This document shows, one piece after another, positions 8,548-17,583 of a DNA stretch of 64,000 nucleotides. The translations under genes were made by a program, and so were the position numbers. The stretch is from Microbacterium sp. zg-Y625 (GTDB lineage Bacteria; Actinomycetota; Actinomycetes; Actinomycetales; Microbacteriaceae). The notes beneath the pieces were generated by a model that made no database searches, was not told the DNA's origin, and saw only the letters and a list, made by a program, of their open reading frames with translations. The stretch spans positions 2,790,001 to 2,854,000 of the forward strand of contig NZ_CP126740.1 in assembly GCF_030246925.1 (NCBI RefSeq), in the 5' to 3' direction. Position 1 is the stretch's first letter. Each line of letters opens with the position of its first letter.

Positions 8548-9668
8548 CGGGTGGTCTCCATCGCGGGCTTGACGGGCGGCCACGGCACGGCGCCGCCGGC
8601 CATGGACTGCAGGAACGGGTCGTCGCCGGCGATCTCGCCGGCACGCACCGGCACCCCGCGGAAGGCCGATGCGTACGTGGCGGCGGCGAACTCGAGGGTG
8701 CGGCGGGCATCGTCGGCGTCCACCCCGGGCGTCGCCCCGGCGGCGAGCGCGTCGACGATCGCGGCGATCTGCGCCCGGTGGCCGCTGGCGCTGCCCTCGG
8801 GCGCGCTCTCCCACAGCTCGGCGAGGTGCTCGTGCCCGGGGGCGGGGGTGAAGGTCCAGTCGGCGTCGGTGTAGCCGTACAGGTGCTCCAGCTCGACGGT
8901 GGCGTGTGCGAAGTCGAACCGCAGCCGCGACGTCTCCCGCGGCGAGACGATGGAGTTGACCACCGTCGCGAGCGCGCCGTTGTCGAACTCGACGAGCGCC
9001 ATCGACACGTCCTCGGTGTCGGTGGGCAGCTGCTGGCGGGCGGCGAACGCGGTGAGGCGCGACCAGGGGCCGAGTACGGCCAGCAGCAGGTCGAACTGGT
9101 GGATGCCGTGACCCATCGTCGGCCCACCGCCCTCGATCTCCCAGCGGCCGCGCCAGGGGAGATCGAAGTACCCGGGGCCCCGGTGCCACAGCGTCTCGCA
9201 CGTCGCGACGAGCGGGCGGCCGAGCGTGCCGTCTGCGACGAGGCGCATCAGGCGCTGCGCGCCCCCGCCGAAGCGGTGCTGGTACACCGTGAGCGCCGGC
9301 ACCTTCGTCTCGCGCGAGACCGCGACCAGCTCGTCCATCTCGGCGAGGCTCAGTGCCGTCGGTTTCTCGATGAGCGCCGGCACGCCGGCGCGTAGCGCCG
9401 CGATCGCCAGCGGCACGTGCGTCTGCGGCGGGGTGCAGATGTGCACGAGGTCGAGCTGCTCGGATGCGAGCAGAGCGTCGGCGTCCGGGTAGACCGCGGC
9501 GGCTCCGAAGCGCTCGGCGAACTCCCCCGCCCGGTCGGCGTCGAGGTCGACGACGGCGGCGAGCACGATGCGCGGCGCCAGGTCGGTCACCGCCTGCGCG
9601 TGCGCGTGCGCGATGCCCCCCGTTCCGATGATCGCCGTCCGCAGGGGTGGGGGTGTGGCATCCGTCAT
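8544..9668 (-). CDS. Gfo/Idh/MocA-family oxidoreductase (paralogue of 4885-5979)
   Basis: 374 residues starting at MTDATPPPL. The Rossmann motif is IIGTGGIAHAHAQAV, EKPTALS holds the catalytic Lys (about residue 100), and GHGIHQFD the active-site region. The block PWRGRWEIEGGGPTMGHGIH closely matches the other Gfo/Idh/MocA protein at 4885-5979, which points to duplication. It is encoded 47 bp downstream of the ABC transporter gene and coupled to the DUF6807 gene by ATGA. It probably oxidises a sugar or sugar acid released from pectin; the substrate is not evident. Confidence 0.9.
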   Translation of the reverse strand: MTDATPPPLRTAIIGTGGIAHAHAQAVTDLAPRIVLAAVVDLDADRAGEFAERFGAAAVYPDADALLASEQLDLVHICTPPQTHVPLAIAALRAGVPALIEKPTALSLAEMDELVAVSRETKVPALTVYQHRFGGGAQRLMRLVADGTLGRPLVATCETLWHRGPGYFDLPWRGRWEIEGGGPTMGHGIHQFDLLLAVLGPWSRLTAFAARQQLPTDTEDVSMALVEFDNGALATVVNSIVSPRETSRLRFDFAHATVELEHLYGYTDADWTFTPAPGHEHLAELWESAPEGSASGHRAQIAAIVDALAAGATPGVDADDARRTLEFAAATYASAFRGVPVRAGEIAGDDPFLQSMAGGAVPWPPVKPAMETTR

Positions 9669-9715
9669 GTTCGCTCCTTCGCGTGGTGATCGTCGGTCGC
9701 CGCGGGGGCGCGGTG

Positions 9716-11500
9716 TCAGGCGAGCCCGGTCTGGGTCATGTGCAGGCGGGCGTAGCGTCCGTCGGCGGCGAGCAGGTCGTCGTGCGTCCCCTGTTCGACG
9801 ATGCGGCCCTGCTCGAGCACGACGATGCGGTCGGCCATGCGCACGGTCGAGAGCCGGTGGGCGACGACGAGCGTCGTCCGGCCGCGCATGAGGCGTCCGA
9901 GCGCCTCCTTGACCAGCTCCTCGGACTCCGGGTCGAGCGCGCTGGTGGCCTCGTCGAGCAGCAGGATGCGCGGGTCCCGCACGAGCGCGCGGGCGATGGC
10001 CAGGCGCTGGCGCTGACCGCCCGACAGCCGCGCGCCGCGCTCGCCCACGACGGCGTCCCAGCCACGCGGCTGCGCGCTGACGAACTCCCAGGCGTTGGCG
10101 TCGCGCAGCGCCTGCTCGATGCGCTCGTCGCTCACATCGGGCAGGCCGTAGGCGATGTTCTCGCGGATGGTGCCCTCGAACAGCACCGACTCCTGCGGCA
10201 CGACCGACACCGACCGCCGCACCGTGCGCAGGTCCAGCTGCTGCATGTCGGCGCCGTCGAGCAGGATGCGCCCCGTCGTCGGCCGCAGGAAGCCCAGCAC
10301 CATGTTCAGCAGCGTGGACTTGCCCGACCCGGAGGATCCGACGAAGGCGAACGTGCGACCGGCGGGGATGTGCAGGTCGATGTCGTGCAGGGCGTCGTCG
10401 TCGGCGCCGGAGTAGCGGTGCGAGGCGCGTTCGAGCACGATGTCGCCCGTCACGGCCGACACGGCCCGCTTGCCCTCGTTCTGCTCGAGGTCGGGCTCCT
10501 GCAGCACCTCGGCGATGGAGCGCACCGACTCGAGGCCTCGGGCTCCCACGGGGATCAGCATCAGCAGCTGGGTGAGCCCTTGGGTGAGCAGCGTGAAGTA
10601 CGTCGAGAGCAGCACGACTTCGCCCGGCGAGATGGGAAGGATGCCGGTGAGCGAGAACACCGCCGCGAGCACGAGGCATCCGACCCCGAGCAGCTGCATG
10701 GCCACCCACGAGATCGAGGCGACGTGGCCGTTGAGCATGTCGAGGTGCAGGCCCGCGCGACGCACCCCCTCGGCGCCGGAGCTGACGCGGGTGACGGCGG
10801 TTTCCTCCAGGCCGTGCGCGCGGGTGACGGGGATGAGTGAGGCCATCTCGCCGACCCGTGCCGACAGCGTCTCGACCTCGCGGCGGAAGACCTCGTTGCG
10901 AGTGCGGGAGCGGTTGCGCATGCCCCAGCGGATGCCGATGGCGATCGGCACCGCGAGCGCATAGACCGGAAGGAACTGGGGCACGGCGATCGCCGTCATC
11001 GACAGTGCGCCGATCATGACCATCGTGGCCGACAGCAGCGGATGGGTCACCTGCTGCAGCATCAGCTCGACGTTCTCGACGTCGCGCACCACCTTGGTCT
11101 GCACGATCGCGGCGCTCATGCGCGTGTGGTAGCCGATCGACAGGCTCTGCAGGCGCGCCGCGAGGGCGTTGCGCAGGTCCGCGCCGGTGTCGCGGACGAC
11201 CGTCATGAAACTGCGCGTGTAGAGGATGTGGTTCGGGTAGTTCTGCAGCAGCAGCACCACCGCCAGCGCGAACCACCAGAGCACCGCGGTGACCTCGCCC
11301 CCGCCCGCGACGATGTCGATGATGGCGGCGGTGATGACCGGGAGGAACCACATCGGGATCTCTTTGACCGCGAACGCGCTCACCGCCAGCGCGATGCGTC
11401 CGGGCCGGCGCGCGAGCAGCCGCAGCACCGATCGGGCCGGATGAGCGCCGTCGATCAGGTCCAGTGAGCTGGAAAGCGGTTTCCGTGGCACGATGTCCAT
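9716..11500 (-). CDS. ABC transporter half-molecule: fused membrane and ATP-binding domains
   Basis: 594 residues. The N-terminal half is a six-helix exporter-type membrane domain (about residues 20-310). The C-terminal half is an ATPase with Walker A GSSGSGKST, signature LSGGQRQ, Walker B ILLLDEAT and a switch His in VVAHRLS. It would act as a homodimer or with a partner in the membrane. ATG 11498-11500 is the longest good start. A -10-like TACGAT (11499-11504) overlapping it would instead suit a leaderless GTG at 11489-11491. A LacI-type operator lies inside the first codons. The substrate is unknown; linkage to sugar enzymes suggests a glycoside or toxic by-product. Confidence 0.9.
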   Translation of the reverse strand: MDIVPRKPLSSSLDLIDGAHPARSVLRLLARRPGRIALAVSAFAVKEIPMWFLPVITAAIIDIVAGGGEVTAVLWWFALAVVLLLQNYPNHILYTRSFMTVVRDTGADLRNALAARLQSLSIGYHTRMSAAIVQTKVVRDVENVELMLQQVTHPLLSATMVMIGALSMTAIAVPQFLPVYALAVPIAIGIRWGMRNRSRTRNEVFRREVETLSARVGEMASLIPVTRAHGLEETAVTRVSSGAEGVRRAGLHLDMLNGHVASISWVAMQLLGVGCLVLAAVFSLTGILPISPGEVVLLSTYFTLLTQGLTQLLMLIPVGARGLESVRSIAEVLQEPDLEQNEGKRAVSAVTGDIVLERASHRYSGADDDALHDIDLHIPAGRTFAFVGSSGSGKSTLLNMVLGFLRPTTGRILLDGADMQQLDLRTVRRSVSVVPQESVLFEGTIRENIAYGLPDVSDERIEQALRDANAWEFVSAQPRGWDAVVGERGARLSGGQRQRLAIARALVRDPRILLLDEATSALDPESEELVKEALGRLMRGRTTLVVAHRLSTVRMADRIVVLEQGRIVEQGTHDDLLAADGRYARLHMTQTGLA

Positions 11501-11504
11501 CGTA
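11471..11504 (-). promoter_or_regulatory. LacI-type operator GGAAAGCGGTTTCC and -10 box
   Basis: The palindrome GGAAAGCGGTTTCC (11471-11484) has perfect GGAAA/TTTCC arms. TACGAT (11499-11504, minus strand) is 7 nt upstream of the in-frame GTG at 11491, which would put the operator just past the transcription start. It may also affect the divergent esterase gene at 11558. Confidence 0.6.
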
Positions 11505-11557
11505 GTGACGGCACCTCGCCCGTGGCACGCCCCCGGACGGATTCCTTCGGAGACACC

Positions 11558-12229
11558 ATGAACTATCACCTCGCCGGCGATTCGACGGTCGCCCCGATGA
11601 AGCCCGGAGAAGAGCCCATGGCGGGCTGGGGCGAAGCGCTCGGCGAGGCGATCGGGCAGTCGGTGCGCAATCACGCGTTCGGCGGCGCCACCACGGAATC
11701 CTTCGTCGCCTCGGGGTCTTGGGCGGCACTCCTTTCCGAGGTCGGCCCCGGCGACACGGTCGTGATCCAGTTCGGTCACAACGACCAGAAGGACCCGCAG
11801 CTGGCCGCCCGCGGCGGCTACGCCGACAGGCTGCGCGGATTCGTCGACGATGTGCGGGCGCGCGAGGCCGTCGCGGTGCTGTGCACGCCGTGCGAGCGCC
11901 GCTGGTTCGACGGGGAGCGGGTCACCCCGACCCACGGCGACTACCCCAACGCGGTGCGCGACCTCGCCGCGGACCTCGGGGCGCCGCTGATCGATCTGAC
12001 CGTCTTCACGACGTGGCTCTACGAGGATCTCGGGGATGCGGCATCCACCCGCCTGCTGTCGCACTATGCCCCGGGCGAGACGGCCGCCTGGCCGGAGGGC
12101 CTCGCCGACGACACGCACTTCCGCCTCGAGGGGGCACGGCGCATCGCCGCGTTCGTCGCCCGCTCGCTGCGCGCGATCGAGCGCCGGGACGGCGACGCGC
12201 CCGCTCGCGGCTCCCAGTTGGTCAGCTGA
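11558..12229 (+). CDS. SGNH hydrolase, rhamnogalacturonan acetylesterase-like
   Basis: 223 residues. The four SGNH blocks are all visible: nucleophile Ser in LAGDSTV (block I), Gly in HAFGGATTESF (II), Asn in FGHND (III), and Asp/His in ADDTHF near the C terminus (V). The layout matches RhgT/RGAE enzymes, which remove acetyl groups from rhamnogalacturonan. There is no signal peptide, so it is probably cytoplasmic and acts on imported oligomers. ATG 11558 follows a plausible CGGAGA ribosome site; the upstream GTG at 11522 is less likely. Its 3' end overlaps the convergent gene by 8 bp. Confidence 0.85.
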   Translation: MNYHLAGDSTVAPMKPGEEPMAGWGEALGEAIGQSVRNHAFGGATTESFVASGSWAALLSEVGPGDTVVIQFGHNDQKDPQLAARGGYADRLRGFVDDVRAREAVAVLCTPCERRWFDGERVTPTHGDYPNAVRDLAADLGAPLIDLTVFTTWLYEDLGDAASTRLLSHYAPGETAAWPEGLADDTHFRLEGARRIAAFVARSLRAIERRDGDAPARGSQLVS

Positions 12230-13265
12230 AGGGCAGCGCCGTGGGCCGCGCCCGTCCGGCATGCGTCACCGTCGGCCATCGCGGGTCGGCCGTGAGCACC
12301 TCGATACCGTCATCGCCGATCAGCACCGTGTCCTCGACCTTCGCGCCGGGGGCACTGGGATTCCACGCGAACGCCTGGTCGGCCACGATCGGGTCCAGGG
12401 TCTGGGCTGTGGCCCGCGGGTCGCGGCCCGCGTACCCGGTGGGACCGCCCTGGTGGTGGCGGGTCCACTCCTCGTCGTCGAATCCGTGAGCGGCGTAAGC
12501 GGCACAGCCCCGCGCGAACGCATCGGAGAGGACGGCGCCCGGCCGCGTGGCCGCGAGGAAGTCCGCCTCCACCGCGAGGATGCGCTCGTCGTCGGGCCCA
12601 GCCGCACCTACCCACCGGGTGGCGTTCGCGATGAGGCCGTGCCGCCGACCGCACACCACGAGCATCGCCCGGTCGCCCAGGGGCGCGTCGGTCGGCAGCG
12701 GGTGACGGTGCCCCAGCCGCGAGCGGCCCGCCACGAGGATCACGAGCGGGTCGATGCCGCGCGCGACGAGCGCGGCGGCCAGCGCCGACGCCGCGGTGCG
12801 CTCGGTGCTCCCCGGTGTGAGTGTGCGCGCGGCATCCGTCATCGCCTCGGCCGTCTGCCGGCCGAGCGCGCGGTACCGGTCACGCTCGCCCGGAAGCAGG
12901 CTCGCGCGCGCGGCGCGCAGCGGGCCGGCGAGGACGGCTTCGGTCATCGCCGGGCCGACGGCGGTCGCGGCGTCGGTGGGAGGGGTCTGCCACGGCACGC
13001 GCACGATGCGCGCCGCGTCGTCCGGGAGCAGCTCCTCCTCGGCGAGGCGGTCGGCCTCGTTCGCCGCGACGAACAGGTGGTCTCCGTCGTCGTCGACCCG
13101 CACCGCGAGCACCGGCGGACCCGCGAGCGACACGTGGGTGCGTACGCCGTCGAGGTACCACGACACCGCCTCGTGCGAGGTGAGCACCAGCGCACCCGCG
13201 CCGGCGTCGGAGCGCACCCGGGCGAGGCGCTGCTGCTTGACTCGTCGATCTGCGGGGGAGGGCAT
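12222..13265 (-). CDS. M24-family (Xaa-Pro aminopeptidase-like) protein
   Basis: 347 residues starting at MPSPADRRVKQQ. An N-terminal creatinase-like domain (to about residue 130) is followed by a pita-bread region with GPTGYAGRDPRAT and an acidic VEDTVLIGDDGIEVLT end. The usual five-ligand metal set of M24 peptidases is not clearly complete: the central HxxGHG-type motif reads as HHQGGPTGY, and the middle Asp ligands are hard to place. It may therefore be a non-peptidase relative. The start codon lies downstream of an operator shared with the divergent LacI gene, so it belongs to the same regulated locus. Confidence 0.65.
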   Translation of the reverse strand: MPSPADRRVKQQRLARVRSDAGAGALVLTSHEAVSWYLDGVRTHVSLAGPPVLAVRVDDDGDHLFVAANEADRLAEEELLPDDAARIVRVPWQTPPTDAATAVGPAMTEAVLAGPLRAARASLLPGERDRYRALGRQTAEAMTDAARTLTPGSTERTAASALAAALVARGIDPLVILVAGRSRLGHRHPLPTDAPLGDRAMLVVCGRRHGLIANATRWVGAAGPDDERILAVEADFLAATRPGAVLSDAFARGCAAYAAHGFDDEEWTRHHQGGPTGYAGRDPRATAQTLDPIVADQAFAWNPSAPGAKVEDTVLIGDDGIEVLTADPRWPTVTHAGRARPTALPFS

Positions 13266-13279
13266 GCGGCATCCGTTCG

Positions 13280-13293
13280 GGGAAACGATTTCT
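13280..13293. promoter_or_regulatory. LacI-type operator GGGAAACGATTTCT between divergent genes
   Basis: It sits between the M24-like gene (start 13265, minus) and the LacI gene (start 13339, plus), with GGAAA/TTTC arms around a CG centre. A TAGTAT element lies just downstream for the plus strand. Autoregulation of the LacI gene and joint control of its neighbour are likely. Confidence 0.55.
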
Positions 13294-13338
13294 CGACATA
13301 GTATGGCCTGGGGACACCAGATCGGAACGGAGCGCGTC

Positions 13339-14340
13339 ATGCGCAGGACGTCGAGCAAGGCCACCATCACCGACGTGGCCCGCCAAGCGGGCGTCTCGCT
13401 GTCGACGGTGTCGCGCGTCATGAACGGCAATGCCACGGTGGACGCCGAGCTGGCCGAGCGAGTGAGAGCCGCCGCTGTGGACCTCGGCTACATCGCCAGC
13501 CCGCTCGCCCGCAGCCTCGTGCTCGGCCGCACCCAGACCATCGCCGTCGTCGTGCCGGACCTCGCCAACCCGACGTTCCAGGAGATCCTGCGGGGGCTCA
13601 GCCGGGCGGCCGCGGGCGACGGCTATCACGTGCTCATCGCCGACTCGGCCGAGCAGGTCGACGAGGAGCGGGTGCTCGCCGCCGAGACGCGACGGCGCAC
13701 CGACGGCGTGGTGCTGTGCGCCCCGCGCATGCCCGACGACGAGCTGGCCGCGCTCCTGCCCGCGCTCTCCCCCGCCGTCGTGATCAACCGACCGCCGCAG
13801 AGCGGCGTGCCCGTGGTGGCCGCCGACTATCGCTCCGCCTTCGCCGACCTGATCGACCACCTGTACGGGCTCGGCCATCGCCGGCTGGTCTACCTCGCCG
13901 GTCTCGCCCGCAGCGCCTCCAACGCGGCGCGGCTGGCCGCGCTGGCCGACGCCCGGTCGGCCCACGCGGACCTCGAGATCGCCGAGCTCCCCTGCGGCGT
14001 CGACTTCGACAGCGGCGCCGCCGCTGCGGGGGCCGTCCGCCGCAGCGGGGCCACGGGCGTGCTCGCCTTCAACGACCTCGTCGCGATGGGCCTGATGTCG
14101 GCCCTCGCCGATCGGGGCGTGCGGGTGCCCGAGGACCTCTCGGTCGCGGGCTTCGACGACATCCCCTTCGCGCAGTACACGACGCCGCCCCTGACGACGG
14201 CCGCCGTGCCGGCGTCCGACCTCGGCGGCCGCGCCTGGCAGGCGATGCACGCCCTGCTCACCGGCGACCATGCCGAGGAGGCGGTCTCGCTCACCCCGCG
14301 CCTGATCGTGCGCGGGAGCACCGGGCGCGCTCCGGAGTGA
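13339..14340 (+). CDS. LacI-family transcriptional regulator (candidate pectin/uronate regulator)
   Basis: 333 residues. The N-terminal HTH reads TITDVARQAGVSLSTVSRVMNG with a hinge region (YIASPLARSL), followed by a periplasmic-binding-protein-like effector domain that includes VLAFNDLVAMG and SVAGFDDIPFAQYTTPPLTT. ATG 13339 has an AACGGAG ribosome site and gives normal LacI length; a longer in-frame extension exists but would run through the operator. It directly precedes the oxidative acid-sugar operon, which has its own operator at 14389. It is a strong candidate for the repressor of the GGAAANCGNTTTCC sites in this window. Confidence 0.9.
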   Translation: MRRTSSKATITDVARQAGVSLSTVSRVMNGNATVDAELAERVRAAAVDLGYIASPLARSLVLGRTQTIAVVVPDLANPTFQEILRGLSRAAAGDGYHVLIADSAEQVDEERVLAAETRRRTDGVVLCAPRMPDDELAALLPALSPAVVINRPPQSGVPVVAADYRSAFADLIDHLYGLGHRRLVYLAGLARSASNAARLAALADARSAHADLEIAELPCGVDFDSGAAAAGAVRRSGATGVLAFNDLVAMGLMSALADRGVRVPEDLSVAGFDDIPFAQYTTPPLTTAAVPASDLGGRAWQAMHALLTGDHAEEAVSLTPRLIVRGSTGRAPE

Positions 14341-14381
14341 CGCCGACGGCCGCCCGCCGGCGCCACGCACGATGACCGTGC

Positions 14382-14402
14382 TACCCTCAGAAAACGTTTC
14401 CT
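14382..14402 (+). promoter_or_regulatory. -10 box and LacI-type operator of the oxidative acid-sugar operon
   Basis: TACCCT (14382-14387) is followed at once by AGAAAACGTTTCCT (14389-14402), centred on CG. Repressor bound here would block the start region. The downstream ATG is at 14427. Confidence 0.6.
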
Positions 14403-14426
14403 GACCATCCCACACGAGGGCTCCCG

Positions 14427-15764
14427 ATGACGAAGACCCGCTACGCGCTCCTGGGCGCCGGACACCGCTCCCAGATGTACGTCGACGCGATCACGGGCGA
14501 CTACGCCGACCGCGCCGACCTCGTCGCCGTGTGCGAGCCGAACCCGGCGCGCGCGGCCCACGCCGTCGATCGGGCCGTCTCTCGGGGTGCCGCCGCCCCC
14601 ACGGTGTGGCAGCCGGATCGGCTCGAGGAGATGATCGCCGCCGAGCGCATCGACCGGGTCATCATCTGCGCACGCGACGACCTGCACGCCGAACTGATCG
14701 TGCGCTCCCTCGATGCCGGCGCCGACGTCGTCGTCGAGAAGCCCCTCACGATCGACGCCGCCAGCGCCGCCGCCATCGAGGATGCCGTCGCCCGCACCGG
14801 CCGCGCCGTGGTGCTCACCTTCAACTACCGGTATTCGCCCCGCAACAGCGCGCTGCGCCAGGTCATCCAGGACGGCCTCATCGGCGAGGTGACCTCGATC
14901 GACTTCTCGTGGATGCTCGACACCAAGCACGGCGCGGACTACTTCCGCCGGTGGCACCGCGAGAAGGAGCACTCCGGCGGGCTGCTGGTGCACAAATCCA
15001 GCCACCACTTCGACCTCGTGAACTGGTGGATCCGCCAGCAGCCGCGTCGTGTCTACGCCTCCGGTGGGCTGCGGTTCTACGGTGCCGACAACGCCGCCCG
15101 GCGCGGGCTCGGCGATCGGCCCGAGCGGGGCACGCACGAGGGTGACCACGACCCGTTCGAACTCGACCTGCGGGACGACCCTCGGCTGCAGGCGCTGTAC
15201 CTCGACGCCGAGCAGCACGACGGCTACCTGCGCGACCGCGACGTCTTCGGCCCGGGCATCACGATCGAGGACAACCTCGCCCTGGTCGTCGACTACTCCG
15301 GCGGCGCGACGCTGTCGTACTCCCTCAACGCCCACGCACCGTGGGAGGGCTACCAGGTGGCCGTCAACGGCACCCTCGGCCGCGCCGAGCTCGAGGTCGT
15401 CGAGCGGGGCGCCGTGCTCGTCGACGAGGGCCTGCACCCGGTCATCGACCCGAGCGCCGTGGATGCCGCAGGCTCGGCATCCCTCCGCCCTCAGGGCGAG
15501 CGCCTGCTGGTGCAGCGCCACTGGGAAGAGGCCGTCGAGATGCCGATCGTGAACGCCGCCGGCGGGCACGGCGGCGGCGACGCGCTGCTGCTGTCGGACG
15601 TCTTCGTCGGCCCCGGCGACGACCCGCTGGCGCGCCCCGCGGACTGGACCGACGGCCTGCGCTCGATCGCGGTCGGGATCGCCGGCAACCGCTCGCTCGA
15701 GACCGGACTGCCGGTGCGTATCGACGAGCTCGGCATCGCCCTCCTCACGGAGACGGGGCGATGA
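14427..15764 (+). CDS. Gfo/Idh/MocA-family oxidoreductase (long form)
   Basis: 445 residues. The Rossmann motif is ALLGAGHRSQMYVDAI, EKPLTID carries the catalytic Lys (about residue 103), and a C-terminal domain includes KSSHHFDLVNWWI. It is longer than the two short paralogues in the window and belongs to a different subgroup that often acts on sugar acids or glycosides. It is the first gene of a five-gene operon and its stop overlaps the next start as ATGA at 15761-15764. It may oxidise the incoming sugar or lactone; the order of reactions is inferred. Confidence 0.85.
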   Translation: MTKTRYALLGAGHRSQMYVDAITGDYADRADLVAVCEPNPARAAHAVDRAVSRGAAAPTVWQPDRLEEMIAAERIDRVIICARDDLHAELIVRSLDAGADVVVEKPLTIDAASAAAIEDAVARTGRAVVLTFNYRYSPRNSALRQVIQDGLIGEVTSIDFSWMLDTKHGADYFRRWHREKEHSGGLLVHKSSHHFDLVNWWIRQQPRRVYASGGLRFYGADNAARRGLGDRPERGTHEGDHDPFELDLRDDPRLQALYLDAEQHDGYLRDRDVFGPGITIEDNLALVVDYSGGATLSYSLNAHAPWEGYQVAVNGTLGRAELEVVERGAVLVDEGLHPVIDPSAVDAAGSASLRPQGERLLVQRHWEEAVEMPIVNAAGGHGGGDALLLSDVFVGPGDDPLARPADWTDGLRSIAVGIAGNRSLETGLPVRIDELGIALLTETGR

Positions 15765-16687
15765 GCCGCATCGTCGTCACCGGCGGCGCGGGCCGCCTCG
15801 GCCGCAGCCTCGCCGCGGGCCTGGCCACGGCCGGGCACGACGTGCTGTCGCTGGACCGCGACACCTCACCCGCCCTCACCGGGGCCGGCGTCGAGCAGCT
15901 CACGATCGACCTCACCGACGCGCGCGCCACCCACGACGCCCTCGAAAGCGCCCGCGCCGACGCCGTGGTGCATCTCGCGGCGATCGCGGTGCCCTTCAGC
16001 GCGCCGGAGGACGTGATCCTGCGCACCAACGCCGCCCTCGCCGTCTCGGTGCTCGGCGGCGCGGTGGCCGCAGGGGTGGGCAAGGTGGTCGCGGCATCCA
16101 GCCCGACCGTGCTCGGCTACAACGCGCCGACGGGGTGGGTGCCCGACCGGTTTCCGCTGGACGAAGAGACCCCGGCCCGCCCGTGGAACGCGTACGCGCT
16201 GTCGAAGCTCCTCATCGAGCAGACGATCGACATGCTGCGGCGTCAGACGGGCGATGCGGTGCGGTTCGCCTCGTTCCGGCCCTGCTACGTGCTGACGCCC
16301 GAGGAGTGGGCCGGCGCACCGACGCAGCAGGGGCACACCGTGCGGGAGCGCCTGGACGACCCCGCCCTGTCGGCGCCGGCGCTGTTCAACTACGTCGACG
16401 CGCGCGACGTCGCCCGCTTCACCGACACGCTGCTGGCCGCCCTCCCCGACATCCCCAACGGCGAGACCTTCTTCGTCGGCGCCGACGACGCCCTCGCCCG
16501 GGAGCCCCTCGCCGAGCTCATGCCGCAGTTCCACCCCGGCACCGAGGCGGCCGCCGCGGTGCTCACCGGCACCGCGCCCGCCTTCTCGACCGCGAAGGCC
16601 CGCCGACTGCTGGGCTGGACGCCGCAGCACCACTGGCGCGACGAACTCGCCGAGACCCCCGCTGACCGAAAGGACGTGCCCGCGTGA
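15761..16687 (+). CDS. NAD(P)-dependent epimerase/dehydrogenase (extended SDR), possible uronate dehydrogenase
   Basis: 308 residues. The cofactor motif is VTGGAGRLGRSLA, an active-site Ser lies in VVAASSPTVLGY, and the catalytic YxxxK is YALSK. Extended SDRs of this kind include uronate dehydrogenase, which converts galacturonate or glucuronate to the aldarolactone. That activity would fit the KdgD, dehydratase and semialdehyde dehydrogenase genes that follow. It is somewhat longer than typical uronate dehydrogenases, so a sugar-lactone or other dehydrogenase role is possible. It overlaps both neighbours (ATGA before, GTGA after). Confidence 0.75.
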   Translation: MSRIVVTGGAGRLGRSLAAGLATAGHDVLSLDRDTSPALTGAGVEQLTIDLTDARATHDALESARADAVVHLAAIAVPFSAPEDVILRTNAALAVSVLGGAVAAGVGKVVAASSPTVLGYNAPTGWVPDRFPLDEETPARPWNAYALSKLLIEQTIDMLRRQTGDAVRFASFRPCYVLTPEEWAGAPTQQGHTVRERLDDPALSAPALFNYVDARDVARFTDTLLAALPDIPNGETFFVGADDALAREPLAELMPQFHPGTEAAAAVLTGTAPAFSTAKARRLLGWTPQHHWRDELAETPADRKDVPA

Positions 16688-17583
16688 ACTTCGACGGCAT
16701 CCTCTTCTTCCCCGTCACCCCCTTCGACACCGCGGGGCGGGTGGACACCGAGCTGCTGGCCACACACGTCGCCACCGGCCTCTCCCACTCCCCGGGCGGG
16801 ATCTTCCCCGCCTGCGGCACGGGCGAGTTCCACGCGCTGAGCGCCACCGAAGCGGCTGCGGTCGTCCGCACCGCCGTGGACACCGTGGCCGGCGCCGTGC
16901 CGGTCGTCGCGGGAGCAGGCGGACCGCTCGGGCACGCGCTCGAGGTCGCCCGCGGTGCGGCCGACGCCGGCGCCGACGCGCTGCTGGTGCTGCCGCCCTA
17001 CCTCGTCGGCGGGCCGCAGGCCGGTCTCGTCGCCTACGTCGAGGCGGTCGCCGCGGCATCCGACCTGCCGGTCGTCGTGTACCACCGCGGCAACGCCCAG
17101 TTCACCCCCGCGTCGGTGCGACGCCTGCTCGAGAACCCGAAGGTCGTCGGATTCAAGGACGGCGTCGGCGACATCGGCACCGCGCAGCTGATCGTGCGGG
17201 CGGTCGCCGAATCGGGCCGCGACGATTTCGCGCTGTTCAACGGCCTGCTCACCGCCGAGCTGACTCAGGGCGCCTACCGCGGCATCGGCATGCCGCTGTA
17301 CTCGTCCGCGGCCTTCGCGATGATCCCCGAGGTGGCGAACGCCCACTACCGCGCGTACGTCGACGGCGACGAGGCTCGGCGCCTGGCGCTCGTCGACGGC
17401 TTCTATGCTCCCCTCGCGGCCCTCCGCGACGAGACCCCCGGCTTCGGCGTCTCGCTCATCAAGGCGGGCCTGCGCCTGAGCGGCCTGCCCGTCGGCGGCG
17501 TCCGGCCGCCGCTGGTGGACCCGACGCCCGAGCAGGAGGCGCGGCTCGCCGAGATCCTCGACGCCGGGAGGGCGCTGCTGTGA
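16684..17583 (+). CDS. kdgD: 5-dehydro-4-deoxyglucarate dehydratase-like (KdgD)
   Basis: 299 residues of the DapA/N-acetylneuraminate lyase TIM-barrel family. The Schiff-base Lys is in VVGFKDGVGD (about residue 160), the conserved Tyr is in VVYHRGNAQF, and the N-terminal substrate loop reads ACGTGEFHALS, the GTGEF form seen in KdgD rather than the GTTGE of DapA. KdgD dehydrates and decarboxylates 5-dehydro-4-deoxy-D-glucarate to 2-oxoglutarate semialdehyde. It starts with GTG in a GTGA overlap, and its stop overlaps the dehydratase start in the same way. The neighbouring semialdehyde dehydrogenase supports this call. Confidence 0.8.
   Translation: MNFDGILFFPVTPFDTAGRVDTELLATHVATGLSHSPGGIFPACGTGEFHALSATEAAAVVRTAVDTVAGAVPVVAGAGGPLGHALEVARGAADAGADALLVLPPYLVGGPQAGLVAYVEAVAAASDLPVVVYHRGNAQFTPASVRRLLENPKVVGFKDGVGDIGTAQLIVRAVAESGRDDFALFNGLLTAELTQGAYRGIGMPLYSSAAFAMIPEVANAHYRAYVDGDEARRLALVDGFYAPLAALRDETPGFGVSLIKAGLRLSGLPVGGVRPPLVDPTPEQEARLAEILDAGRALL

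Noticed and set aside
8544..11729. Single 1061-residue minus-strand protein
   Set aside because: The frame is open because of high GC. Only the last 374 codons match a known family (Gfo/Idh/MocA); the rest is Arg/Pro-rich sequence antisense to frame of the ABC transporter.
12754..13338. N-terminal extension of the LacI protein
   Set aside because: It would add about 195 low-complexity residues before the HTH and cross the operator and the opposite-strand peptidase-like gene.
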